Position numbers and translations under genes: made by a program. DNA of 26,946 nucleotides from positions 1 through 26,946 of the forward strand of contig CAYJJK010000029.1 in NCBI GenBank assembly GCA_964370445.1, given 5' to 3'. The notes beneath the pieces were generated by a model. It was given only the letters and a program-made list of their open reading frames with translations. It searched no databases and had not been told where the DNA came from. Below are positions 6,909-14,628 of the stretch, piece after piece (within the stretch, counting starts at the first letter, position 1; every line of letters begins with the position of its first letter). This DNA is from JAAYCI01 sp964370445. GTDB taxonomy: Bacteria > Bacillota > Clostridia > Oscillospirales > Ruminococcaceae.

Positions 6909-8216
6909 ATGGATAAGGCAAGACGGGCGGCGGCGGTGGCATTGATTCGCATGCACGGCGGGCAATACACGTCAGAGGCGCTGGATGCAGCCTTAAAACA
7001 AGAGACGCTTTTGCAAAGAGAGCGTGCTTTTGCCTCTTCTCTTTTTTTATATTCAGCAGAGCATCTGGTTACTTTGGATGTTCTGCTGATGCCATTTTTG
7101 CGCCGGCCTTTGCATAGGCTGGACGTGGAAGTACGTGCTGTTTTAGAAACGGCGCTATGCCAAATTCGTTATATGCAAGTTCCAAATCGTGCGGCCATAC
7201 ATGAAGCGGTGGAGTTGACACGTAGCTTTGGTAAAAGCAGTGCGGCGGGGTTTGTCAATGCGGTGTTGCGCAAAGCGGCTTTTGCAAAACTGCCAAAAGA
7301 ATCAGAAATGACAAAAATAGAGCGTATTTGTACCTTATACAGTGTTTCACCTGCTATTGCAAACGCGTTGGTAGAGGCTATGCCACACGATTGTGAGGCC
7401 TACTTGAAAGCCAGTTTTGCAAGTGGTTCACTCAGTGTGCGGGTCAACAGTTTACACACAAAGCGTGAAGAGCTAAAAAAACAATTTTGTGAAATTGGTG
7501 CCGAGGCGGTAGATGGCCCTTTGCCAGAAAGCTTGAGCGTGCAGCTCTCGGGTGGTGTGGCGAATGACCGTTTATTTGCGCAGGGATGCTATCATGTGCA
7601 AGATTTTGCCTCACAATATGCTGCGCTTTCTGTGGGGGCAAAACCGGGCATGAAAGTGCTGGACATGTGTGCTGCACCTGGAGGGAAAAGCGCTACCTTG
7701 GCACAGCTGATGCAAGGAGGAACAGGGCTTACCGTCTGTGATGTAAACTCCACGCGTTTAAAACAGGCTGAAGATTTGTTTTCACGCCTTGGTATTGAGG
7801 GGGCTCACTTCTTAGAAAATGATGCGACACAATACAAAGAAGAGCTGTGTGGTCAAGATGCGGTGCTTTGTGATGTGCCTTGCTCGGGGCTTGGTGTTTT
7901 GGCTGCAAAGCCGGATTTGCGCTATGGAGATGGGGCGCATTTTAAACAGTTGCCGCTTTTACAGCTGAATATTTTGCAAACTGCGGCACATTATGTACGC
8001 GTTGGCGGGCGTCTTGTATATTCCACCTGTACGCTACTTCCTACAGAAAATGAAGAAGTGGTAAGAGCTTTTTTGGCAGAGCACCCACAGTACACCTTGA
8101 ATATTCCTGAAATCGAATTCAAAAATGTTCAAATCTCCGACAAAATGGTTACATTTTTACCACAAAACACGAATACGGCAGGATTTTTTGTAGCATCTAT
8201 GGAAAGAGTGTGTTAA
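6909..8216 (+). CDS. rsmB: 16S rRNA (cytosine-967-C5)-methyltransferase RsmB
   Basis: RsmB makes m5C967 in 16S rRNA with S-adenosylmethionine. The 435 residues comprise an N-terminal NusB-like RNA-binding domain (about 1-135) and a C-terminal Rossmann methyltransferase domain. The SAM motif DMCAAPGGK is at about 251-259, followed by DVPCSGLG (Cys325) and the catalytic-Cys motif STCTL (Cys374). The start ATG 6909 has a strong AAGGAGGGG upstream. It lies 23 bases after the YugP-type gene. Its stop TAA is 8 bases before the first possible rlmN start. Confidence 0.95.
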   Translation: MDKARRAAAVALIRMHGGQYTSEALDAALKQETLLQRERAFASSLFLYSAEHLVTLDVLLMPFLRRPLHRLDVEVRAVLETALCQIRYMQVPNRAAIHEAVELTRSFGKSSAAGFVNAVLRKAAFAKLPKESEMTKIERICTLYSVSPAIANALVEAMPHDCEAYLKASFASGSLSVRVNSLHTKREELKKQFCEIGAEAVDGPLPESLSVQLSGGVANDRLFAQGCYHVQDFASQYAALSVGAKPGMKVLDMCAAPGGKSATLAQLMQGGTGLTVCDVNSTRLKQAEDLFSRLGIEGAHFLENDATQYKEELCGQDAVLCDVPCSGLGVLAAKPDLRYGDGAHFKQLPLLQLNILQTAAHYVRVGGRLVYSTCTLLPTENEEVVRAFLAEHPQYTLNIPEIEFKNVQISDKMVTFLPQNTNTAGFFVASMERVC

Positions 8217-8224
8217 AATATTAA

Positions 8225-9316
8225 ATGGCCATATCTGCAAAAGTGATGGGGAGAGAGTTGGACTTGATAGAAAGTTTGTCTTCATTGTCTTATACAGAGA
8301 TTGAATCTCTGACAAATAATTTAAGTCAACCGGCTTATCGTGCGGGGCAACTGTTTGATTGGGTGCATAAAAAGCAGGTGAGTTCTTTTGACGAGATGAA
8401 AAATCTTCCCAAAGCGTTTCGCACACAGCTGCAAGATGCATATCGTCTAGATGTGTTACAAGTGGCTCTTTGCAAGCAAAGTGAAGACGGTACACGAAAA
8501 TACCTCTTGGCTTTAGAGGATGGAAACTGCGTAGAATCTGTCTTGATGGAGTATCGCTATGGCTACAGTCTTTGTATTTCCAGCCAAGTAGGATGTCGCA
8601 TGGGATGTCGTTTTTGTGCTTCTACACAAAATGGGCTGGTGCGTAACCTTTTAGCGGGTGAGATGCTGGGGCAAATTTATGCAGTGCAAAAAGAAAGTGG
8701 CAAAACCGTTTCTCGTGTGGTGATGATGGGAATAGGGGAGCCACTGGATAATTATGATGAGGTGGTGCGCTTCGTTTCACTGGTTTGCGATGAAAGAGGC
8801 CAAAATTTGGCCGGACGTAATCTGAGCCTATCCACCTGTGGCCTGGTGCCACAAATCACGCGTCTTGCACAGCTGAATTTGCCGCTTACCTTAAGCATTT
8901 CGCTGCATGCGGCCAATGATGAAACCAGACGTGAAATGATGCCGGTGGCAAAACAATATCCAATAAACAGCCTGCTTTTGGCATGTAAAGCATATCAAGA
9001 TAAAACAGGGCGCCGCGTCAGTTATGAATACGCAGTGGTGCCAGGTGTGAACAACACAAAAAAAGATGCAGAAAAATTAGCAATGCTACTTAAAAATATG
9101 GGTGGGCATATCAACTTGATTGCAATCAATCCTGTAGAGGGTTCTCCCTACACAACACAAAGCCGCACAGCGGCACAGCAGTTCAAAAGTCTTTTACATG
9201 CACACGGGCTCAATGCCACATTACGGCGTAGCCTTGGCGCAGATATCGGAGCGGCCTGCGGGCAGTTGCGGGCAGAACAATCGGAAAAAGAAATGGCAAC
9301 AAAGGTGAAGACATGA
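8225..9316 (+). CDS. rlmN: 23S rRNA (adenine-2503-C2)-methyltransferase RlmN, radical SAM
   Basis: RlmN methylates A2503 of 23S rRNA (and A37 of some tRNAs) by radical chemistry. The cluster motif CRMGCRFC gives Cys124, Cys128 and Cys131. The mechanistic Cys117 (SLCISSQVG) and Cys345 (GAACGQL) are both present, and GEPLDN (171-176) fits the family. Counting is from ATG 8225 (363 residues), which has no clear ribosome binding site. TTG 8264, 7 bases after GGGGAGAG, would give a start MIESLSSLSYTE that fits typical RlmN length better and is a real alternative. The 3' end overlaps stp by 4 bases (ATGA). Confidence 0.95.
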   Translation: MAISAKVMGRELDLIESLSSLSYTEIESLTNNLSQPAYRAGQLFDWVHKKQVSSFDEMKNLPKAFRTQLQDAYRLDVLQVALCKQSEDGTRKYLLALEDGNCVESVLMEYRYGYSLCISSQVGCRMGCRFCASTQNGLVRNLLAGEMLGQIYAVQKESGKTVSRVVMMGIGEPLDNYDEVVRFVSLVCDERGQNLAGRNLSLSTCGLVPQITRLAQLNLPLTLSISLHAANDETRREMMPVAKQYPINSLLLACKAYQDKTGRRVSYEYAVVPGVNNTKKDAEKLAMLLKNMGGHINLIAINPVEGSPYTTQSRTAAQQFKSLLHAHGLNATLRRSLGADIGAACGQLRAEQSEKEMATKVKT

Positions 9317-10056
9317 GAGTGATCGGCAAAACAGATATCGGAAAAAACCGTGCGGAAAATCAAGATAATTTCCGCAGTGGCTACCTGCCGGTGGGTGGTG
9401 CGTGGGGTATCGTATGCGACGGCATGGGTGGTGCCCAGCACGGGCGTTTGGCTTCGCAATTGGCCAGCGATAGCCTAGAAGATACTTTTTTAGCAGGCCT
9501 TAGAGAGCCTTTGCCACCTGAAACAGTGCAAAATCTAATGGATGAAGCGGTGCAAAGGGCCAATGCCGTGGTGTTTGCAGAAAGCGGACATGGCAAAAGG
9601 GTGATGGGAACAACAGTGGTGAGTGCAATTGTAAAAGATGAGATTTTGCATGTGTGCCATGTGGGTGATTCCCGCGCTTATCTCTTTGAAAACGGAAAAT
9701 TGGTTCTGATTACCAAAGATCATTCAGTGGTGCAAGAATTGCAAGATGCAGGTATTTTAAGCGAAGCAGAGGCGGCGCACCACCCTGAAAAAAATGTGAT
9801 TACACGGGCGCTTGGTGTTGAAAGCCATGTGCGGGTGAGCTACAGCCGTCGCCCGTTTGCTGCGGGAAGCTTGGTGCTACTTTGTTCAGATGGGCTTACC
9901 AATATGGTGTCCGAAGAAAAAATGGCCGAAATTTTGCAAACAACCGATTTTTTTGAAATGACAAATGTCCTTGTAAATGCAGCCTTACAAGCCGGAGGCA
10001 ATGACAACATTACGGCACTGATTTTGGAGCGAAGGGAGAAGAGCGTCAATGGATAA
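9313..10056 (+). CDS. stp: PP2C-type serine/threonine phosphatase (partner of PrkC)
   Basis: This 247-residue PPM/PP2C phosphatase reverses phosphorylation by the adjacent kinase. The metal-binding acidic residues are in place: ENQDNF (Asp18), CDGMGG (Asp36), CSDGLT (Asp193) and GNDNIT (Asp231). HVGDSRAYL is the family central strand. No membrane segment is seen, so it is cytosolic. The ATG overlaps the rlmN stop (ATGA), and the end overlaps prkC by 8 bases, so phosphatase and kinase are made together. The gene is called prpC in Bacillus and stp in other genera. Confidence 0.95.
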   Translation: MRVIGKTDIGKNRAENQDNFRSGYLPVGGAWGIVCDGMGGAQHGRLASQLASDSLEDTFLAGLREPLPPETVQNLMDEAVQRANAVVFAESGHGKRVMGTTVVSAIVKDEILHVCHVGDSRAYLFENGKLVLITKDHSVVQELQDAGILSEAEAAHHPEKNVITRALGVESHVRVSYSRRPFAAGSLVLLCSDGLTNMVSEEKMAEILQTTDFFEMTNVLVNAALQAGGNDNITALILERREKSVNG

Positions 10057-12064
10057 CAGCATCATCGGAAAACGTTTGGATGGGCGCTACGAACTCGAGT
10101 GTCTTGTGGGCGAAGGTGGTATGGCCGATGTTTATAAGGCGCAGGATTTGGGCGAAAATCGTGTGGTTGCCGTAAAAATTTTAAAAGAAGAACTGCGTGA
10201 CAATGAAGATTTAGTAAGGCGCTTTAACAATGAGTCACGCGCTATAAGTGTTTTAAACCATGACAATATTGTAAAAGTGTATGATGTAAATTCCAGTGAA
10301 AAAATGCAATACATTGTGATGGAATTGATTGAAGGCATCACACTGAAAGAATATATTGAACAACGTGGAGAACCCCTAACATACAAAGAGACCATTCATT
10401 TTATGTTGCAAATTTTGCAAGCTTTGCAACATGCGCATGATAGAGGCGTTGTTCACCGAGATATAAAGCCGCAAAATATTATGCTTACAGGCGATGGCAC
10501 ATTGAAAGTGATGGATTTTGGTATTGCTCGGCTTGCCAGAAGTGAAAGCCATGCTGTTAGCGATCAAGCCATTGGCAGTGTGCACTATATCAGCCCAGAA
10601 CAAGCGAAAGGTGAAACCACAGACCAACGTGGAGATATTTATGCTGCCGGCATTATGATGTACGAGATGTTATCGGGCAAGGTACCGTTTGAAAGTGATG
10701 ATGTGATGGCAGTGGCCATTGCCCAAATTTCAGATGCGCCAGTGCCGCTTACGCAGGTGAACTCATCTGTGCCGCTTGGACTTGCTGAAATTACCATGAA
10801 AGCCATGGAAAAAGAACCGCGCCAACGCTATCAAAGTGCGCTGGAGATGATGAGCGATATCGAGCATTTTAAACGTGATCCCAGCATAAAATTTGAATAC
10901 ACCTATCTTACAAATACAGCACCTACGAGGTATATTGACAAAGTGGTTAATGATGCAAAGCGGCCTACATCGGCCCCAAGAACGAAAAAGAAAAAGAAAA
11001 AAAAGCGTGGCTGGCTGGTGCCAATCACTTTAGCCATCACCATTGCCGTATGTGGCGCTTGTGCAGCTGTTGCATTTTCGATGTTTTCTAACAGTGGCAA
11101 CCCCTTGTTTACTGAATATGAGGATATATTGTTGCCGAATTTTGTTGGGATGCAGTATGAAGATGTGCAAAGGTTGCTTCGGGATGAGCCCTATAGCCAT
11201 CTTCGTTTAGAAGCACCCATAGAAGAGAGCAACCCAGGAGTGCCAGCGGGGCAGGTGATTAGCCAAAACCCAACCAGTAGCAACGAAAACCCCAAAATGG
11301 TAAAAGCCAACCAGAGGATTTATCTTACAGTAAGTCAAGGTGTGCAAGAAATTACAGTGCCGGATCTTTCTGGGATGAGCCGCAACGAAGCCATAACAAC
11401 TGTACTGGATTTGGGTCTTCGTCCATATGCACAAGTTGTGGTGGATGAGAATGTAGCCAATGGGCTTGTGATAGGTACAGACCCTGCTGTGGGCAGTGTG
11501 GTGCAAAATTTGCCGGATACAGTATTGACCATTTACGTATCTGGTGAGCGGGGAAACTATGACCGTGTGGTGCCAACGGTCACTGGCCTAGATGTGCCTA
11601 CTGCCACCACTACCTTGCAAGGTTCAGACTTGCAAATAGGAACATCAACAGAAGAGTATAATGATGCGCCGGCAGGTACCATCGTTACACAAAACCCAGA
11701 AGCCGGTGCTGAGGTCAGCATCGGCACAGCTGTGTTTATCACGGTTTCCAAAGGGCCAGAGCCGCCACCGGAGCCACCCAAGATAACCATTCCAAATGTT
11801 GTGGGCACACAGCGCTATGATGCACTTGTGGCTTTAGCAGCAGTGGGGTTGCAGGCTACTGTTACCTATGAGTATTCAGATCAACTGGCAGAAACGGTTC
11901 TTTCGCAAACGCCAGAAAGTGGGGAGGTGGTGCAGGGCACCTCAATTGCTTTAGTGGTTTCTCAAGGGCCTGCACCCGCTCCAGAACCAGCCCCAACCCC
12001 CTCGTCCAGCTCTGCTCCAGCACCAACGCCAGAGCCAACCCCAGAATCAACCCCAACAACATAA
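10049..12064 (+). CDS. prkC: membrane serine/threonine kinase with four PASTA domains
   Basis: This 671-residue Hanks-type kinase senses muropeptides or lipid II and controls growth, wall synthesis or spore germination in relatives. The kinase domain (about 14-275) has the glycine loop GEGGMA (21-26), Lys43, HRDIKPQN (136-143, catalytic Asp138) and DFG (156-158). A run of seven lysines precedes the single membrane helix (about 322-347). Outside the cell are four PASTA repeats (about 358-430, 431-500, 503-571, 580-648) and a Pro/Ser/Thr-rich tail of about 23 residues. The length and domain order are as in PrkC/PknB. It overlaps stp by 8 bases, and rsgA begins 1 base after its TAA. Confidence 0.96.
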   Translation: MDNSIIGKRLDGRYELECLVGEGGMADVYKAQDLGENRVVAVKILKEELRDNEDLVRRFNNESRAISVLNHDNIVKVYDVNSSEKMQYIVMELIEGITLKEYIEQRGEPLTYKETIHFMLQILQALQHAHDRGVVHRDIKPQNIMLTGDGTLKVMDFGIARLARSESHAVSDQAIGSVHYISPEQAKGETTDQRGDIYAAGIMMYEMLSGKVPFESDDVMAVAIAQISDAPVPLTQVNSSVPLGLAEITMKAMEKEPRQRYQSALEMMSDIEHFKRDPSIKFEYTYLTNTAPTRYIDKVVNDAKRPTSAPRTKKKKKKKRGWLVPITLAITIAVCGACAAVAFSMFSNSGNPLFTEYEDILLPNFVGMQYEDVQRLLRDEPYSHLRLEAPIEESNPGVPAGQVISQNPTSSNENPKMVKANQRIYLTVSQGVQEITVPDLSGMSRNEAITTVLDLGLRPYAQVVVDENVANGLVIGTDPAVGSVVQNLPDTVLTIYVSGERGNYDRVVPTVTGLDVPTATTTLQGSDLQIGTSTEEYNDAPAGTIVTQNPEAGAEVSIGTAVFITVSKGPEPPPEPPKITIPNVVGTQRYDALVALAAVGLQATVTYEYSDQLAETVLSQTPESGEVVQGTSIALVVSQGPAPAPEPAPTPSSSSAPAPTPEPTPESTPTT

Positions 12065-12065
12065 T

Positions 12066-12932
12066 ATGGAAGCAATTATCTATAAGGGCATAGGTGGGTT
12101 CTATTATGTAAAAACAAAAGAGCTGGGGCTTTTAGAGGTGAAACCCCGGGGGATTTTTCGTAAGCGAAAACAAAAACCGCTTGCGGGAGATAAAGTAGTG
12201 CTTTGTAAAGAGGCAGACACTTTTGTGATAGAAGAGATTTTGCCAAGAAAAAATGTGTTTGTGCGCCCGCCTATTGCCAATGTAGACCGTGTGTTTTTAG
12301 TGGCATCTACGATAGACCCATCTCCCAGTTTTTTTGTGCTGGATAAACTGTCGGCCGTAGCGATTGACCAAGGTGCAGAGGTGTTTTTACTGATCACTAA
12401 AACAGACCTTGCCACAGAAGCTGATTTGCTTTCGGTTTATAAAAAAGCGGGGTTTCCTGTTTTTTGCATCAACGCCGAAAGCGGAGATGGCATTGAGGAA
12501 GTTCGGAGTTTGTTGCAGGGTAAACTGAGCGTGTTTTGTGGCAATTCCGGCGTTGGTAAAAGCACCTTGCTCAATGCTCTTTGTCCGCTGGCAAATCGTA
12601 GTACTGCGCAAATTAGTAAAAAGTTGGGCCGAGGAAGGCATACCACGCGTGAGGTGGAAATTTTGGAAGTCGGCACAGGCCTTGTGGCCGATACCCCTGG
12701 GTTTGCCAGTTTTGATTTGCAGCAAGTGGGCGGGATGTTGCCAGAAAACATACAGCTTGCATTTCCGGAAATAAAGGAAAGAATACCACAGTGTCGTTTT
12801 TCCGGCTGTAGTCACCTTGCCGAAACCGGCTGTGCGGTGAGAGATGCATTACAACGTGGAGAGATTGCAAACAAGCGATATGAGAGTTACTGTACGTTGT
12901 ATCGGCAGCTAAAGGAGAACGAACGCTATTGA
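12066..12932 (+). CDS. rsgA: ribosome small-subunit biogenesis GTPase RsgA
   Basis: RsgA is a circularly permuted GTPase that helps late 30S maturation; it is also reported as a PrkC substrate in Bacillus. The 288 residues run from an OB domain (1-65) through a G domain with order G4 TKTD (111-114), G1 GNSGVGKS (159-166) and G3 DTPG (209-212). The zinc motif follows with Cys243, Cys248, His250 and Cys256. G4 has Thr where NKxD is usual. The ATG 12066 follows the prkC stop by one base without a clear ribosome binding site, so it is probably translationally coupled. The usual next gene, rpe, is absent. Confidence 0.95.
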   Translation: MEAIIYKGIGGFYYVKTKELGLLEVKPRGIFRKRKQKPLAGDKVVLCKEADTFVIEEILPRKNVFVRPPIANVDRVFLVASTIDPSPSFFVLDKLSAVAIDQGAEVFLLITKTDLATEADLLSVYKKAGFPVFCINAESGDGIEEVRSLLQGKLSVFCGNSGVGKSTLLNALCPLANRSTAQISKKLGRGRHTTREVEILEVGTGLVADTPGFASFDLQQVGGMLPENIQLAFPEIKERIPQCRFSGCSHLAETGCAVRDALQRGEIANKRYESYCTLYRQLKENERY

Positions 12933-13633
12933 ACAAAAATAAAGAACATATAACAAGGTCTTGTTTGATATTTGGTGCACGCAAAGTGCCGGCATTGCTA
13001 GTGGAAAAAGCAATGGCTTTTTGTGATGAAAGGCCTCTTGTTGTGGCAGCCGATGCAGGTTGGAAACAGGCAGTTAAAAATCATTTAACACCAGATATGA
13101 TGATTGGTGATTTTGATTCAAGCCATAAGCCTCAATGCGAGGAATTGGGTATAGATGAACAGATGTATTCAAAAATACAGTGGATCGTGCTACCAAAAGA
13201 AAAAGATGACACGGATTTGCATTTTGCAGCAAAAGAGATGGTTCATAGGGGCATGCAAACAGTGGTGCTTTTAGGGGTTTTGGGTGGCAGATTGGATCAC
13301 AGTTTTGCAAGTTTTGGCACACTTTTATTTTTGAAAAACAATGGAGTGAAAGCTTTGGTTTTGGACGATGAGGCTGAGGCTTACTGTGTTTTGCCAAAGG
13401 AAGTATTAACTTTGCCCTCTCGAAAAAATTGCTATCTTAGCGTGTTTCCCATAAACAAAACCGCTGAAGGTGTATGTGAAGAAGGGGTAAAGTATCCGGT
13501 GCAGAATGCCATATTATCGGCCGATTTTCCCTTGGGTGTAAGCAATGAGTTTACCAAGGAGCAAGCGCGTATTTATTGCAAAACGGGCGGGCTTTTTGTT
13601 TTGGTGGTGAAAAAAGATGCACCTGTGCTTTGA
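12929..13633 (+). CDS. thiN: thiamine diphosphokinase
   Basis: This enzyme converts thiamine to thiamine diphosphate using ATP. The 234 residues show the family motifs ADAGW (41-45), IGDFDS (59-64), the acidic KDDTD around 95, and GVLGGRLDHS at about 115-124. The C-terminal domain contains the strand LGVSNEF. The start is TTG 12929, overlapping the rsgA stop TGA by 4 bases, with AAAGGAG (12911-12917) upstream. The rsgA-thiN pairing is standard, except that rpe normally lies between. ThiN is needed whether thiamine is made or imported; no thiamine riboswitch is seen. Confidence 0.92.
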   Translation: MNKNKEHITRSCLIFGARKVPALLVEKAMAFCDERPLVVAADAGWKQAVKNHLTPDMMIGDFDSSHKPQCEELGIDEQMYSKIQWIVLPKEKDDTDLHFAAKEMVHRGMQTVVLLGVLGGRLDHSFASFGTLLFLKNNGVKALVLDDEAEAYCVLPKEVLTLPSRKNCYLSVFPINKTAEGVCEEGVKYPVQNAILSADFPLGVSNEFTKEQARIYCKTGGLFVLVVKKDAPVL

Positions 13634-14537
13634 GGTGAGTTTGGCCGAAGAGGGAATGAAGCTTGGCCCCTTTTTGCGAAGGAAGGGCTTGTCAGCTTCG
13701 CTAGTGCGGCGTTTGAAATACGAAGAAAACGGGCTGCAAGTAGAAGCGGAAAGAGCGAAAACCAACCTGATCTTAAAGGCCGGGCAAGAGGTTTGCGTGC
13801 AACTTCCTAAAGACGATATGAGTGTGCAGGCAGAGAAAATGGCACTTTCCATTGTATATGAAGATGAGCACGTGATGGTGCTGAATAAACCGGCTGCGCT
13901 TGTGATGCACCCAACGCGAAGCCACAAAAGCGGCACCTTGGCAAATGGCTTTGCACATTTGATGCAAGAGCGGTCTTGTAGCACAACTTTTCGTCCAATA
14001 GGGCGTTTGGATGCGGATACTTCCGGGCTTGTCTTGTGTGCTATGAATGCCTGTGTGGCGCCACAGCTCGCCAAAAGTTTGCACAAAATGTATGTGGCTC
14101 TTATAGAGGGAGAAGTAAAAGAGGATGGTGTTGTGAAGGCTTCGCTTGCGCAACGGGAAGACAGCGCCATTTTACAATGTGTAAATCCAAATGGGAAACC
14201 AAGTGAAACCGAATATAGAGTGCTGGCTTACAGCAAAACCAAAAGCTTGGTGGCTTTGCTACCTAAAACGGGACGAACACACCAAATTCGTGTACATATG
14301 GCGCATTTAGGGCACCCGCTTCTAGGGGATGAATTGTATGGTGGAGCAAAAATACAGATAAGCCGCCATGCATTGCATTGTCAAGAAATTTCTTTTTGTT
14401 ATTTGCAAAAACCGATCAAACAATTTTTTGCCCCGTTGCCACGTGATATGCAAGCCTGTATGTTGAAAGATAAATGGATTTTTACCGAAAAAGGCAAGCA
14501 CTGGAAAACTTGTCAAAAATTCGACATAATTGTATAA
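13617..14537 (+). CDS. RluA/RluD family pseudouridine synthase
   Basis: This 306-residue protein is an rRNA or tRNA pseudouridine synthase. An N-terminal S4-like RNA-binding region (about 10-65) precedes the catalytic domain. VYEDEHVMVLNKPAALVMHP (80-99) and GRLDADTSGL (129-138, catalytic Asp132; HRLD is usual in the family) are present, as are LPKTGRTHQIRVHMAHLGHPLLGD and LYGG. The target uridine cannot be told from the sequence, so no rluD symbol is given. The ATG 13617 overlaps thiN by 17 bases. Its TAA (14535-14537) lies inside the -10 box of the next promoter. Confidence 0.92.
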   Translation: MHLCFEVSLAEEGMKLGPFLRRKGLSASLVRRLKYEENGLQVEAERAKTNLILKAGQEVCVQLPKDDMSVQAEKMALSIVYEDEHVMVLNKPAALVMHPTRSHKSGTLANGFAHLMQERSCSTTFRPIGRLDADTSGLVLCAMNACVAPQLAKSLHKMYVALIEGEVKEDGVVKASLAQREDSAILQCVNPNGKPSETEYRVLAYSKTKSLVALLPKTGRTHQIRVHMAHLGHPLLGDELYGGAKIQISRHALHCQEISFCYLQKPIKQFFAPLPRDMQACMLKDKWIFTEKGKHWKTCQKFDIIV

Positions 14538-14538
14538 T
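14510..14538 (+). promoter_or_regulatory. strong predicted promoter for the M23 peptidase gene
   Basis: TTGTCA (14510-14515, 5 of 6), a 17-nt spacer and TATAAT (14533-14538, 6 of 6). The -10 box contains the stop codon of the pseudouridine synthase gene. It lies about 90 bases before the M23 gene start. Confidence 0.7.
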
Positions 14539-14628
14539 ATAATATTGTATGGCCTATTTGGTTTATGGTAGATTTGCATGAATCGGATGGGGTGATTTTA
14601 GCTATATACAATTTTTGGGAGTTGAATA

